DNA from: Apostichopus japonicus
Taxonomy: Eukaryota > Echinodermata > Holothuroidea > Aspidochirotida > Stichopodidae
Direction of reading: 5' to 3'
Assembly: GCF_037975245.1 (NCBI RefSeq)
Contig: NC_092575.1
Coordinates: forward strand, 16,197,310 to 16,261,309
DNA: 64,000 nt
Positions 1-18,062 of this stretch are shown piece by piece (position 1 is the first letter of the stretch; every line of letters begins with the position of its first letter). Made by a program: the position numbers and the translations under genes. The notes under the pieces were generated by a model. That model saw only the letters and a program-made list of their open reading frames with translations. It was not told the origin of the DNA and searched no databases.

Positions 1-14
1 GCCGTACGACTTGA

Positions 15-335
15 GAGCGTGGTGGCCAATTGGCTAAGGCGTCAGACTCGTGATCCAAGGATTGCTGGTTCGATTCCTGCCTTGTTCATTACGTTGTGTC
101 CTTGGGCAAGATGCTTTATCTCACTTGCCTCTCTCAAACCCAGGGGTTAAATGGGTACCTGTGAGGTAACTTGTCATTGGGCGCAGTATACAGTATAACT
201 AGAGCCGCCTGGAGGGATTGTCTCTGGGACAGGTTATCATTGACCAGGGGTAGCATATCGTCTGTAAAGCGCTTTGAGACCTATTGCTTGTGTAAAGCGC
301 TATATATAAGAAATCAAATATTATTATTATTATTA
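15..335 (+). mobile_element. tRNA-Thr-headed SINE
   Basis: The head reads like a tRNA-Thr: an A-box (TGGCCAATTGG, near 24-34), an anticodon loop with CGT (near 50) and a B-box (GGTTCGATTCC, near 67). A tRNA-unrelated body follows, rich in the CCTTGGGCAAG and GGGTACCTGTGAGG words common in marine invertebrate SINEs. The 3' tail holds two GCGCTTTGAGAC / AAAGCGCTATATA blocks near 268-305 and ends in (TTA)n at 320-335. A tail of this kind probably matches the 3' end of the partner LINE. The anticodon arm is poorly paired, so this is not a working tRNA gene. The 5' boundary is uncertain because the window starts 14 bp before it. Confidence 0.85.
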
Positions 336-339
336 ACGA

Positions 340-735
340 CTTCATACAAACTATACGGCAAGATGCCACGTTTATATACGCCAGGCTGCTTCAATAAAGG
401 TAAATATTTACCTATATACCTATGTAATAATTCAGATTTCATTTACGGTAAGGTGCTATATCTGTATGTGTTAACTGTTGACATTACATGCGGATTTACA
501 TATGAATTCAGACGTATTATACGGTAACTTGCCATGTATGCATATACTTCTGCACTCAAGGTGATTGGTCGCCTACACATATCCATAAGACTTCATACTG
601 TTATCTACGTCAAGGTGGCATACCTATGTATGCAAAATTCTCGCAATACATATGATCGGTCTCCTTCGTTACAGTAGGCCTACTACTTTCCGATTTATAT
701 TCTTGACAGTAAGATGCCATGCAAACTTCAACAAA
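340..735. repeat. Degenerate ~90-bp tandem repeat
   Basis: A word close to ACGGTAAGATGCCA recurs near 355, 445, 521, 607 and 709, each followed by a TATA/ATGTATGC-rich stretch. Spacing is 76-102 bp. I read it as about five decayed copies of one unit. Identity is low, so the call depends on a proper self-alignment. No gene is visible here. Confidence 0.35.
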
Positions 736-847
736 AAAACGGATGGCGGGAACTGAAGATGCAGTCACATATATATATACATATAACACAATACATTAAT
801 ATATTTGAAAATTTTCCATTGTGGAAATGATTTAGAACCTCATATAG

Positions 848-1097
848 AGAGTGTTAGCTCAGTGGTTAACGCCGGTGCCTTTCAATCATAAGGTCCCGAG
901 TTCGAGTCACTCCAAGATTAATGTATGTCGTCCAGTTACAGAGTTGTTGACAATTGACAATTAATAATCATGGACGATAAATATGAATGTAAGAGACTGA
1001 CTTCGGTCAGCTTGCGGCCTTGATAAGCCAATGAGACTTCTTCGCGAGTTCCTGCTTGCAGGAGGATCTAAAATACATACATATATACATACATATA
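848..1097 (+). mobile_element. tRNA-headed SINE with ATAC tail
   Basis: The tRNA-like head runs from about 850 to 915, with A-box TTAGCTCAGTGG and B-box GAGTTCGAGTC. The body carries a CTGACTTCGGTCAG hairpin near 998 and the tail motif TTGCAGGAGGATCTAAAATAC near 1055-1075, ending in (ATAC)n. The same tail, with one or two changes, sits on the minus strand at 16630-16665, so this is a dispersed family. The aminoacyl arms do not pair well, which rules out a functional tRNA gene. Confidence 0.8.
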
Positions 1098-1099
1098 TT

Positions 1100-4000
1100 G
1101 CTCTGTAAGAAACCTGGTTGAATTCCAGCGCAAAGTCTGTGCACCACGATAATGATACAAGTATGAGGACACTGTATAACTGCTGTACAATAAGACCTGT
1201 GCGAGGTACGTATGGATATGACACTCCAAACAATACTCAACTATATTATATTAACGCCTGTATAGGTGACGTCACAACTTTCAATCACATAACATCTATA
1301 TATGTAACATACAGATGTGGCCAGGGAGTTGGTGTGGCGTATATTTCATTGCTTTTAAGTTTAAATGTCTGTCATCTTTGTTCTTTCATATCTCTTATAT
1401 ATATTTTTAGATTTTTATCTTATGTTGCACATTTATTTTGTTTCTTAATCGATCAGATGGATGGTTATAAACGTCGATGTGTATAATTACAAATAAGCCC
1501 GACAGAAAATATATATATTTCCTGAAGCGCATGCCCACGAGATTTTTAATAATGTTTTAAATCTATATCCATCCTGTAAAACATTAATATAATTCACATC
1601 GTAGTTGAAATCTATTTTAAGAGGATAGTTCAAATGTAAATTATTGATTATTTTCCCCCTCGGATGACAGCAAGATGGAATATTCTGACCGTTTTATTGA
1701 ACATTTATTACTGCACGATTCCGCATCAAAATTGTCATTTTGAAGATTAGAAAGTTGTAATATATATGATGTGAAAACGAACAAGATGTTGAAAATGTCT
1801 CATCAGAGTGATGTATTTTTCTGGCATTATAAAATGAGAGGATTTCAGGTTTGAATCCACGATAAAGAAGGGAAAAAAATAATACATGTTGACATTAAAA
1901 CTCTGATTGAATGGCTTTTCAATGTCATACACTGAATAATGAGCTGTATAACTTGTGTCACATTTCTATCGCATTTTGCATATCACCATGCAGTGATAAC
2001 TTCCAAAAATGTGACAATTTTTCAAATCTATTTTCGTGTTCATACACGTGACCCTTCAAATTATTCCCAAAATGGAGAACGGGTAGGGGGGGGGGGGTGT
2101 TTTAATAAGACACTTAAATATATCAGTGAAGGAAAATACATTTTAAGGATGGCAATGCACAATGTATGTTATAATTTGACCATGAGTGGCTATTCATTTG
2201 ACTCTCATGCATATTTTTTTAACCAATGGTGATGGCTCTTAAAAGTCAAACAATGAACGCAAGTTTCTAAAACTATTCCTGATTGGTGGAATCGACCATA
2301 CATATTCCAACACGTTCAAATATTTATTTTCTCAATTTGGTATAGTTTTGCATTACATCATCACATCGACAGAAGACTCTGTAGTATTAAACAAGGAAAT
2401 GTTAGAGTTGCATGAAATGAAAGTTTCGACATTTTTTTTCCATTCTGTGAAAACCAATTACGTAGTTAAAGGTGCGCAAGCTACATCAAGTGTCTAGACG
2501 CGAAAGACTGTATCCATTTATCTTTATTTTTCATCAAATCAGATTATTTAAATATTTTTATTATTTTCCCCCAATTTTTAAGTTGCATCATTATCATATC
2601 AGCTATATATATCTTCTTTTTTTATTAACTGACGTGTTATTTTCAATTTTATATCAATTTTGTGTTCAGAGAATTTAACGACTGTGATTCCCAATGAGAC
2701 AATTATTAAGCATCTATTTAAAATTGTTGCATCATTACCGCTCGCGGGGAATAATGCCAGCTCAGTTGGACGTTATTATATACTCGTCTTAACAGCCGAT
2801 GTGTGTAAAGATTATTAAATATTATTCCATTATTATTAACTCCCTCAGAAACTCACGTCAATAGCATGCCGGTGTCGCGTACGTTGCTTTTTAGTCTCTT
2901 TTGGCTTTCAATGTGTAGTCGATAACCCCGAATTAATCTTCTTTTTTTTCCTCGTTTTTTCTTTGTTGCTTTCTCAGAAGGACATCATTTGAAGTTTAAT
3001 AACCAAAGAGCTTCATTTTTAATACACAGATTTTTGGTTTTCAGCTGAGAAACGCTTTACACTGTAGAACGATACTTCGTACGGTATATAAACTTCCACG
3101 GAGAAGTGTGTGTGGGCCTCGGCTTATATATCCTACACAATCATTCAGCCTATTCAGGCAGTATACGGTCACGTTATAAATTATACATAAAAAGTGCCAG
3201 GGAAAATTTAGAAAATAATAACTCTATGCTATAGGCAGTCGTGAAGAAACTGAGAGGTTGTTGAAGGTGGGGGTGGGGGTGGGGTAGGGGTTGGCCTGTG
3301 CAGCTGGGTCAACTAGGGCGCCCGGGAGGTTTGGATAAAGTATAATGTATACTTATTTTCATAATGTAACTAAAACATGAGGGTTAGTGCGGTATTTGCT
3401 CTCAACGCCATTTGTTATGGTCTGGGCTGAAGTTTACAATAACAGAAAAGACGACTTAGCTATACTCATTTTTCAGTGGAAGGGGATGATCGGGGGTAAA
3501 ACCCTTGTGCCGGGAGGGTTAATTAGGGGGCTCGGTGAAATGAAAGTGTAAATTCACTTTCATCATATACTTGAGGAAAACTAAAGATTTCAAAAAGGGA
3601 TGATATAATCGTCCCCTGGGCCGGGCCTGGCTCTCGACTCCTCTGTAAGTCATAACTTATCTGGAATCAAACCTTAAACCATTCTTTAACTTCGTTTTAC
3701 TTGTAGATATCTCAACGTTAAATTAATAACAGAGAAAGAACACCGCATTATGATTGTATTATATACGGTATAGGCCTAATGTTAGGCTATGCGGTAATAT
3801 TTGATTTCAATTGTTGATGTATGACACTATACTGCTTTAGCCCTAATTTCAGCGGTAAAAAGACATCAACCAGTTGATTTGATTAAAAAATAAATTAAAA
3901 AAACCCATTTGCGTTCGAATATTTCCGTGGAGGAAACACAACATAATTGTCCTATTTAAAAACCATGCACATACGCATTTGTTAACGACAAGAAGAATGA

Positions 4001-4685
4001 AAGAACTGCAGTGTGTTCCAGCCCAAGGATCTGTATAGCCTATATATATGATAGAGTTTACATCGAAATATTACACGCAGAATCAATAACTACAATAGAT
4101 AAAACTGAAGTGTCAAAAATCGTGAAAGGCAAAAAATTGTAGTTATATTTCGATTTTCGCGTAACTTGAAGCAATTTTTTTTTTGGCCTTTCTGCTTCTA
4201 CGTGTTTCGAGTGAAATATTGGATTTGTGAACGGAAATACCTGTCACGGCATTGTAAGGTTAAAGGAAAGCTTCTTACTGCACGATTGCATCTTTGAGTA
4301 AAGACAATACAAATACTAATGTAATTTATCATGCATTTATTGATTCACCTAAGAAAGTTAGAAATATTGGTAAAATTTCAGAAGGACGTGAAAATGATCA
4401 AATTTCATTTGCTTCGTAATTAAGTAATTAAGCATCGATTTGCTTTCATATTAAAATCATTCCGGCCTAAAAAATAATACAAATTCAATTTTGATGGGAA
4501 CTGAATGTTTAGAACTAAAAGAAAAATTGTTTAATATTCTTCAAGGCTAAAATTAAGGCATTTCAAAATGGAAACGAAGGAAAAATATAGTAGGCCTATA
4601 CAAAATTAAATTCAAGTACTAAGAAATATTGATAAACTTTCGGTATAAGGTAGTATCGTACACAATAAAATTGAAACATATGTTA
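1100..4685. other. Intergenic, no gene seen
   Basis: I see no convincing exon here: open frames are short, low-complexity and lack splice context. Notable pieces are a poly-G run at 2087-2098, a G4-like G-rich run at 3266-3294, a hairpin with 9-bp ATGAAAGTG/CACTTTCAT arms near 3540-3563, and TAGGCCTA words near 3772 and 4588. The stretch from 3240 to 3640 has G-rich junctions like those in the MITEs elsewhere in the window, but I could not find its ends. Confidence 0.6.
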
Positions 4686-4691
4686 CTATAT

Positions 4692-5228
4692 AGCTAACTT
4701 GTTTTGCTTTGTTTTGTTTAATTTGTTTATTTTGTTAATTTTGTTTGTTTTGTTTGTTTTGTTTATTTTGTTCATTTTGTTCATTTTGTTTATTTTGTTT
4801 AATTTGTTTATTTTGTTTAATTTGTTTATTTTGTTTATTTTGTTTATTTTGTTTAATTTGTTTAATTTGTTTATTTTGTTTATTTTGTTTATTTTGTTTA
4901 TTTTGTTTATTTTGTTTATTTTGTTTATTTTGTTTATTTTGTTTATTTTGTTTATTTTGTTTATTTTGTTTATTTTGTTTAATTTGTTTATTTTGTTTAT
5001 TTTGTTTATTTTGTTTATTTTGTTTATTTTGTTTATTTTGTTTATTTTGTTTATTTTGTTTATTTTGTTTATTTTGTTTATTTTGTTTATTTTGTTTATT
5101 TTGTTTATTTTGTTTATTTTGTTTATTTTGTTTATTTTGTTTATTTTGTTTATTTTGTTTATTTTGTTTATTTTGTTTATTTTGCTTATTTTGTTTATTT
5201 TGTTTATTTTGTTTATTTTGTTTTTTTT
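4692..5228. repeat. (TTTATTTTG)n 9-bp satellite
   Basis: About 540 bp of a 9-bp unit, TTTATTTTG, in roughly 55-60 near-perfect copies. The variant unit TTTAATTTG occurs mostly in the first third. The period is a multiple of three, so long stop-free frames exist on both strands (an Asn-Lys-Ile repeat on minus, Phe/Ile/Leu on plus). They are a product of the repeat and not genes. The tract has strong strand asymmetry (T/G versus A/C). Unit homogeneity in the middle suggests recent expansion by slippage or unequal exchange. Confidence 0.97.
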
Positions 5229-5229
5229 T

Positions 5230-8200
5230 ATTGATTTATTAAGTTTTACTTGCAAATTTGAGAAGAGCATATTATACATTAGGCATATTTGGGGAAGAAA
5301 ATAACTGCTAACTAAAATGCGACACTATAATGATAATTGTTTTTAAATAATATGAATTTACGTCACGTGACAGTTTTGAAAACAGCTGGTTGTGTTAGTT
5401 ACGTAACTGTAGATTTTAGTATGCGCCAGAGATTCTGCGACTGAATTTTTAACTACGCCTTAATTTTGGTAGGAAAGAGAGAGACATGAATCTCTGATAT
5501 AACGTGCTTGTAATAATGATCAAGCGTGACACGTGTCATTTCAACGCAGCCATGAGCAAATCACAAGAGACCACACGTTCCGGTCTTTGATGACGATCGC
5601 GTTGTCCTTTGTGAACACAGAGGTACAACTGCTTCCTCCCCCCCCCCCCCCTAGTTGTCAAGACTACAACAGTATGGTCATGATGGTGAAGTTAGGTCAC
5701 GTGAGCAGGTAATACGCATGATTAGGTTAAAGGGGGTCTATTGTGGATACAGTGAAAAGCTTTCTGCTACTGCAGTGATCCAAAAATGGACACAAAATGT
5801 AGTCTACATAGGTTAAATATATACTTGTTGGAGCCAGTTCAAAGACAAGTATTAACCATGTACGTTAACCGCAGTTATAATAGCAAATTACTGTACTAAA
5901 ATTGGGAAACTTCGAGGATAGTATTTTCCTTGACTGATGAAGCTATGCTTTGACTTTCTTCTTAAAATGAAAAGTAGACCAGTTTTGGAGCTCACGTCAC
6001 AAGGATTGATTAAGTTTTTACTTTTCACAATGAAAACCCGATCCTTAAGTTTCACTTGATTTTGTGCTTCTTAGCGGCCTTTTAATTCGTGATAATGTTC
6101 TGTTCCTTTCGGCAATAATTCATGAAAGGAAAAAAATGCAATTTTTGGTAGAATTTTTATTTTTTTAACCATAATTCGAGACAAATATTACCATAATCAA
6201 ATAATGAGTGACCTTTCCACTTGCTCTTAATCAATGGACAATCAGGCACTTGAACGAAAGCCGTCGGCAAGATCAGGCAAAGTGAGGGCTCTCGAGCTAA
6301 TCTCTAAGGTCTTTATTTTACCCTACTTCTTTTCCTTTCTCCTTCTTTGCTGAAATCACCATACTGAGAAGTACAGTTATATTTGTGTTAACGACAGTTA
6401 CAATGAACATCATAGGATGACCTCTTAGAATCACGAATCTTAAATACCCGGGTTTATGGAATAATTTTTGGACATGTCCCCACCCCTTCCCCCCCCCCTC
6501 CTCTTCCCGCATCCACTTTCATCATAGCTCGTGGCAACTGATGATTTCATTCTGGCCAGTGGAAGGAATCTTTACATATGGATTGAGCAGCATTATAAAA
6601 CATTTAGACTATTTTGCTATACTAAAAGTTAGCATAGTCGATATAAAAATGAAACTCAGTTAACCCAAGAGAAGACAATGCAGTTACGCTTGTTCGTGTA
6701 GAGGTGTTCATATACTCTTCAGTTGTAAGGAAGGCTTGAATGGGGAGGGGTCGAAGGTGGATCGGCGATGGCGTTTGGTCGGGGGTGAAGAATGGGGGGT
6801 GCATGGTGCAATGGTCGTATATTTAAGATTTAATAACAACAACATTCTGAACGCGGTTTGCCTTTTCGTCTAATTCGTGATATGTGTACCAAATTGAACG
6901 AGTAAGACTCCAACTTAATCTTTAAATAATGTGTACTGATTTTTTTTCTATCTTTCCTTTTTAGTACAAAACATGTCCTCGTACGGACGCATTAACAATG
7001 CAGAGAAAATACCCAGTATAGTCTCTTTTTTTCTGATTTTCTTCATCTTTTTTTAGTATATTTTTTTTATAACAAAGCCTTCATAATAAATAACTTGACT
7101 ATGCTAAATAAACACTACATTATTAAGAAATGTTAGCGTAGTGTCGACTTAAAACCATTTACGAAAATCAAGCGAAAATATAATGATATCTGATCAGCCA
7201 CATATCATTAACATATTGTGGAACATTTCACATCAGGTGAAAATTCTATATGTTTACATGAAACTGTCAGTTTGATATCAGTGTTGTGAGAATTGCGTCA
7301 TGATTGCGTCATACTGATCAAACATTGCAATAGTTAATACATAGATATCAAAAACCGTCAAGTCACCATTAATAGATCTACTATACAGAGTATTCAACCT
7401 TGCAGGCTGTTACTTATAACAACTCCCCTAGTTCAAACTTTAAGTCGATTCAATATACGAATATAGGCAAATTTTGTGTTCCACGAATGTCATGCAATAT
7501 GTTATTATATTTGATACATTAAACCTTCAAAGTTTATAACTCAGTTCATCCTTTCCGGTATATAATGCTTTGATTGACCACAAAGTAAATGATTATGATT
7601 TTTAATTGCATTTTATTTTACTACATTATATATGATAACGATGACCCGTCTCATGTGACGTCACATTCATGTTCTGTACATGTTGCTCTTACATACATAC
7701 AAACACGCAAACATACATACACAAATACATAGATGTACACTTTATTTCTGTATGAGCGAACGAAGTCAGGATGAGTCACGTTAAATCAGGCGAAAGTTTC
7801 TTGTATAATCTATGTACGATTAAACTGTTATATACCTGCATTAAATATAGCTAAAGCATTTGGGCAATAAATGACCTTACAAAGACCTAAAATGTGACCC
7901 ATATTCCTTACTCCCTTCAAACCTCCACCCTTCCACAAAACCTCCTATAGTCCCCATCGAACTCTGAATTCTTAGAAGTTGGTTAAAACATAAAGAACCA
8001 AACGAAAAAACAACAAAAAGCTTCAACACTGATGACTGACAGAAGACAACCCTGTGCACTCACATTCATTTCTCTAAAACCTTTTTTAAAGCCAGTCACA
8101 GTCACAGCCCCTGCAAATGTTGCCAATTTAGTGTATTTGGGGGCAATAAAACAACAGCAAGGTGTTTGTGTAATAGGGAGGCGGTACTATATCAAACCTT

Positions 8201-8340
8201 TTAGCGTGGATTGCTGTTTGCCACCTTTTACTTTCCAGCGAGTTTCAATCTGTTCAAATAAACGCAAATTAGCCTGTAATAATAAGAATGGTATGGGTTC
8301 GTAAGATTCAAATCGAATGTGGCCTGATAACAAAATATCC
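5230..8340. other. Intergenic, no gene seen
   Basis: No exon I would defend. There is a poly-C run near 5638-5651, a C-rich stretch near 6480-6505, an (ACAT)-rich patch near 7690-7735 and scattered poly-T. The short open frames have alternative starts and no splice or codon-bias support. Confidence 0.55.
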
Positions 8341-8342
8341 TA

Positions 8343-8630
8343 ACTATTATTATATTTTATTTTATTATGTATATTCAGTTATACTATTTTATTATGTATA
8401 TTCAGTTATACTATTTTATTTCATTATGTAGATTCAAGTTATACTATTTTTATTTCAATATGTATATTCAGTTATAATATTTTATTTTATTATGTATATT
8501 CAGTTATACTAATTTATTATGTATATTCAGTTATACTATGTTATTATGTATATTCAGTTATACTATTTTATTTCATTATGTAGATTCAGTTATACAATTT
8601 TAATTTATTACAAATATTCAGTTATATACT
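8343..8630. repeat. AT-rich minisatellite, 27/34-bp units
   Basis: The core GTATATTCAGTTATACTATT occurs about nine times. Units alternate between a short form (about 27 bp) and a longer form with an added TTATTTCA (about 32-35 bp). Some units carry GTAGATTCA in place of GTATATTCA. Outer copies are more diverged than central ones. Confidence 0.92.
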
Positions 8631-8631
8631 T

Positions 8632-10040
8632 CAGCCCAAACTTGAGGACAGAAGTACATAAATATTGCCGAACAAATCCTCTCCAGTGTTTTTATAAACA
8701 AATGCATACACAAACATTAAATAACAGATATTTGAGAAAATAATGAAAGCCTTTCTAAGATTTTTCCTTTTCTTTATATATTTAAGTATTACTAGCTTTA
8801 TATTTTACTTTTAGATTATATGTTTTTCTCTTTTTGTCGAAAAACGCAATTCTTTCCCTCTACAATCTTTACATTTTCAAAGCTTCTCATGCGATATAAT
8901 TGTTGTCACATCTCACCAAGTTCGCAGTCAAACAGATATTCGTTTTCTCGCCTCAACAGCCGCGCCTCGTTATTAGGAGCACGTTCATTTGAAAGAAAAT
9001 CCCGTTCTACAAATATATATTGGCTCAACTTGAATGGTATAAGAATCATTAAAAAACACACGAACTTACCTATTATATGCCTGCTACCCTGGATAGGTGT
9101 GATTCTATCGACGTGTTCCAATCACGCATTGTATTATGTTGTAGATATCCAAGTATAATCCTTATAATCGTTTCCCTGCCGTATATATATATATATACAC
9201 GCAAACACACACACAATAACGTTAATAATAACGAACGAAATTTTACACTCCAAAACCGGTTAAGTGAATCCAGTAAATTTCCATCCCCCAGAAAAGAAAA
9301 ATAAGCTGAAAACAGAAAGTTTTTTTGCAACAAATGTCTCTTTGAAAAAAGGCGAATAAATATTACATATTGTGTCATACCCGAGACAACTTTACCCTAT
9401 AACAGTCTGTCGTGAAATAATTCAGTCTTTAGATAGAAAACCCATACATACAGGAAAGGAGAAAAAAAATTAATCAGCCACAGCGGTAGAAGATACGGAT
9501 GCCTTGGGATGACATACTCCAAATCAGTTTATGTTTTATTTCTAGCATTTTCCCGTTGTTTATTATTTACTTTGAAGTTGTTGATTTCATCAATATTTCA
9601 AAAGAGGCCAAAAGGTGCTTCTCGCCTTTTTTTTTTTCTGTATTTTTTCTTCTTCATATTTTCTTTATTTTTTTATTTTTTGGTCTAGAAGATAACTTAT
9701 AAATCGGACTATATTATTTCAAATTTCCAAAAAATCCTGACGCGTAGTCCAATCAGTTGTGAAAAGATTCTGATGACACGTGGTGAAAATAAATGTCACA
9801 CTGGTGAAGATGATGGGTTTCTGTGGAGAAGTAACTTTGACTACAGAGAAAAGCCATCCTCCGTGAAATAAATGACATTGAGTTAAATGGAAACTGCAAG
9901 AGGTTTTATAAATGTAGAAAATCGAGGACAAAAATAAGTCGCTTAGTATTTTTGTCTTAAAGCATGGATTTGAAAATGAAACTGGACACTATGTGCAATA
10001 AGGTCATTCTAAAGCTATCTCATTAGACCATACGTGGAAT
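8632..10040. other. Intergenic, no gene seen
   Basis: Nothing here passes as a gene. Open frames on both strands at 8820-9378 overlap one another, are AT-rich and lack exon signals. There is a short (TA)n at 9181-9196 and T-rich tracts at 9626-9683. Confidence 0.5.
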
Positions 10041-10044
10041 TCAA

Positions 10045-10169
10045 CGGTCTACCGTGTGTTTATCACAGGATGATGGACTGACGGGGGGGGGGGTGGGGTA
10101 TAACTTATCACTGGATGCACTCGGCCTACGGCCCCGTGCATTATCCTGTGATAAACGCACAGTAGACCG
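10045..10169. repeat. Fold-back inverted repeat, 27-bp arms
   Basis: The left arm at 10045-10071 and right arm at 10143-10169 are inverted copies with about two differences; each contains GTTTATCACAGGAT or its complement. The spacer of about 70 bp holds a poly-G run at 10083-10094 and a second small hairpin around CGGCCTACGGCC. This looks like the compact remnant of a DNA transposon or MITE. I see no clear target duplication. Confidence 0.8.
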
Positions 10170-11320
10170 CTGATTAACTCCCAATTATACAACAATTACA
10201 CACGCATTAAACATCACAACAATAATGATACTGTAACAGTGTTAATGCATATGCATCGGTATCGGTATTGAACACGAATTAACAGCCCTTTTCGTCAATA
10301 TTTCCAGTGATACGTGACTATTGTATGGTTAAGGAACAGCTTTTTAATGGAAATTGATGAGTATGAAATGTATCTAACACAAAACTTATCAAAATCGACT
10401 ACTTTTCAAAAACGACAAAACGAATTCTGATGTCGTCCATGTTTGTATGTTATAGAGATGTTCTACCTCGGTACATGTTGTCGCCTTTCATACATTTCCT
10501 GTCTAAAGTGCGTTTTTCAAACACGATTTATTTATTTTTATATATATTTTTTTCCCCTGCCTCGTTTCCTTTCTCGTTGCCACTAGACGGGTGAGACGTT
10601 TATAGCAGGAAATTTGGAAATTGAGTCCGAGAGGTGAACATTTACACATATCATTAATTTCACTGAACGTGTAATTCGTGGTGACATTATACAGTATAGT
10701 CACACTCACTCTTTCTAACTCAAATGGAGGATGGATGAAATTGGAAACGAGAGATGACATGAACATCTCATATGCCTTTCGCCCAATTTATTCCATTTTA
10801 AGGTGATTCGTCTACTTTCGACTGTATAACATTTCAAGTTTAGAAATACAAAATAGCATATTTATTATACCAGAGTATGTCTTCTTATCATTGTGTACAG
10901 TAATATTTGTAGCCAGTATAGCTTTATAAGTTGTGTTTGCTTGTTGAAAATATCCCCCCTCATAACCCACACCGAAAAAAATATATATCGGGCCCTCACA
11001 AAGCACGCAATATATACCTCTCCACTTCCCCCTCCCCTCCCTTCCCCCGGACACCAAAGTAAAGTTACTGCATGTTTGAACACTTTCAGGACAAGTTACG
11101 AACTGCTTTTGTCAAACTTAAAAGTAGATGAAATATGAAGACTTTAATAATTAAGAAGAAACATGTTTACATGCTTTAAACTTTGACGCTCATCTCTGAC
11201 GTAGACAAGTACATGAATATACAGCATAATTGACATGGCAGATTAATTGAAATTCACAAATTAAATATTATCCGAATGTCAGTCTTTTGTGATTGCTTTA
11301 TAGCTTTTACATTAAAACTG
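10170..11320. other. Intergenic, no gene seen
   Basis: No supported gene. A C-rich tract lies near 11025-11050. Overlapping open frames on both strands at 10812-11138 are frame shadows of the same low-complexity DNA. Confidence 0.5.
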
Positions 11321-11321
11321 A

Positions 11322-11325
11322 TTAT

Positions 11326-11358
<33 letters not shown>

Positions 11359-11545
11359 CATCATAATCATAATCATAATAATCATAACAATCATAATAAT
11401 AATAATCATAAAAAATATTCGTCATCGTCATCGTCATCGTCATAATCATAATCATATTCATAATCATTATCATTATCATTATCATAATCATACAATAATA
11501 ACAATAACAACAATAATAATAATAACAACAACAACAACAAAAGAC
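11322..11545. repeat. Compound trinucleotide microsatellite
   Basis: In order: (AAT)n, an (ATC/AAT) mixture, (CGT/CAT)n near 11420-11440 with CG-containing triplets, (ATT/ATC)n, then (AAC)n to 11540. Every block is period 3, which is why open frames of Ile, His and Tyr codons appear on both strands. It is a low-complexity tract and not coding sequence. Confidence 0.95.
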
Positions 11546-16550
<5,005 letters not shown>

Positions 16551-16551
16551 T

Positions 16552-16690
16552 GCATGTATGCGTATATGTACGTATGTATTTATGTATTTATGTATGTATG
16601 TATGTATGTATGTATGTATGTGTGTATGTATGTGTGTATGTATGTATTTTAGCTCCTCCTGCAAGTAGGTCTCAACGTCGGTAACGAGAC
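16552..16690 (-). mobile_element. SINE tail fragment with (ATAC)n
   Basis: Read on the minus strand, TTGCAGGAGGAGCTAAAATAC (near 16655-16635) is followed by a run of ATAC repeats with TGTG variants down to about 16560. This is the same 3' tail as the SINE at 848-1097, with one or two substitutions. Upstream of the tail there is a GGTCTCGTT...GAGACC inverted motif, but no recognisable tRNA head. It is a 5'-truncated or diverged copy, or the 3' end of the partner LINE. Confidence 0.6.
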
Positions 16691-17350
16691 CTTGTTTATT
16701 ATCGTCTGCATTTTCATTTATAGTAAACGTTTCTGAAATTCTTTCCGCTACTTCTTTCGATTTGCAGCACGTGAGCTTGTAGTGGCTGTACCGTTTTGTA
16801 TGGCATCGAATGTTAAAAGGCTTTTGTAAAAGGTTTATGTACATTAAACATTATTTTCTCGTTTGTGTATACATACTCCAGAAACCTGCCTCCTTACCAC
16901 TACCACCTCCCCTCCCACCTCACGAGTTATTTTATTATCTTCTTTCACGTTCATTTGGACCTGTTGGTTTTACAGTACAACTTAATGTTGGCTATGTCAA
17001 AATAAGAGATAAACTATACATACCATGGCTATATATAAACTAGTAAAAGCCATTATATACCGACTTGCCAACTCACTAAACAGTATACCGATGACAAACC
17101 TGCTTTTTGCGAAAACAGGACAATGTTTTTTTTTCTTCTTCGTTTTAGCTTCCAGCTTGCGTCATAGCGTCAAAACGAAGTAAGAAAATTTAATGATGTT
17201 ACAAAGTGTGCAATCATTTCTAATCAGAAGTTGAATGTGAGAATAGCTGCAAGACTAAGTGGCTTAGCGTATATAACACAGAGACGGTGGGCCTGTCAAA
17301 TAGATATATAAAGAACATTTGGGGGAACTACGGACACTTTCAAATTCATT
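16691..17350. other. Intergenic, no gene seen
   Basis: A C-rich patch at 16885-16920 and ordinary AT-rich sequence. No splice-supported frame. Confidence 0.45.
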
Positions 17351-17354
17351 CTAT

Positions 17355-17884
<530 letters not shown>

Positions 17885-17887
<3 letters not shown>

Positions 17888-18062
17888 GATAAAGAATCAG
17901 GACTGCAAGGAGAGTGCTCTATGCTATAATAGCAGAGCCTAAATATAGTTACAGCTGTACTTACCAAGGCATATACCAGCCTCCACCGGGATTCGAACCC
18001 GGGCCTCCCGCTCTGTACGCGGACACCCTAACCACTAGGCTATGCACGCTGATTGTATGTCC
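17885..18062 (-). mobile_element. tRNA-headed SINE (minus strand)
   Basis: On the minus strand the head (18053-17980) has A-box TAGCCTAGTGG, an anticodon arm CCGC...GCGG with loop GTACAGA, and a textbook B-box GGTTCGAATCC. The body runs to about 17885 and joins the (TA)n tract directly, which may be its tail. The anticodon stem and T arm are well kept, so I considered a true tRNA gene. The acceptor ends do not pair and the body continues as in a SINE. A truncated relative lies at 17690-17707. Confidence 0.75.

Noticed and set aside
171-527. 118-residue plus-strand frame
   Set aside because: It starts with TTG inside a SINE and runs through its TTA tail into a degenerate array.
4686-5304. Long open frames on both strands across the 9-bp repeat
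   Set aside because: The period is a multiple of three, so lack of stops is automatic. The residues are pure Asn-Lys-Ile or Phe-Ile-Leu repeats.
17980-18053. A genuine tRNA gene on the minus strand
   Set aside because: The B-box and anticodon stem look good, but the acceptor stem does not pair and the sequence continues as a SINE body.
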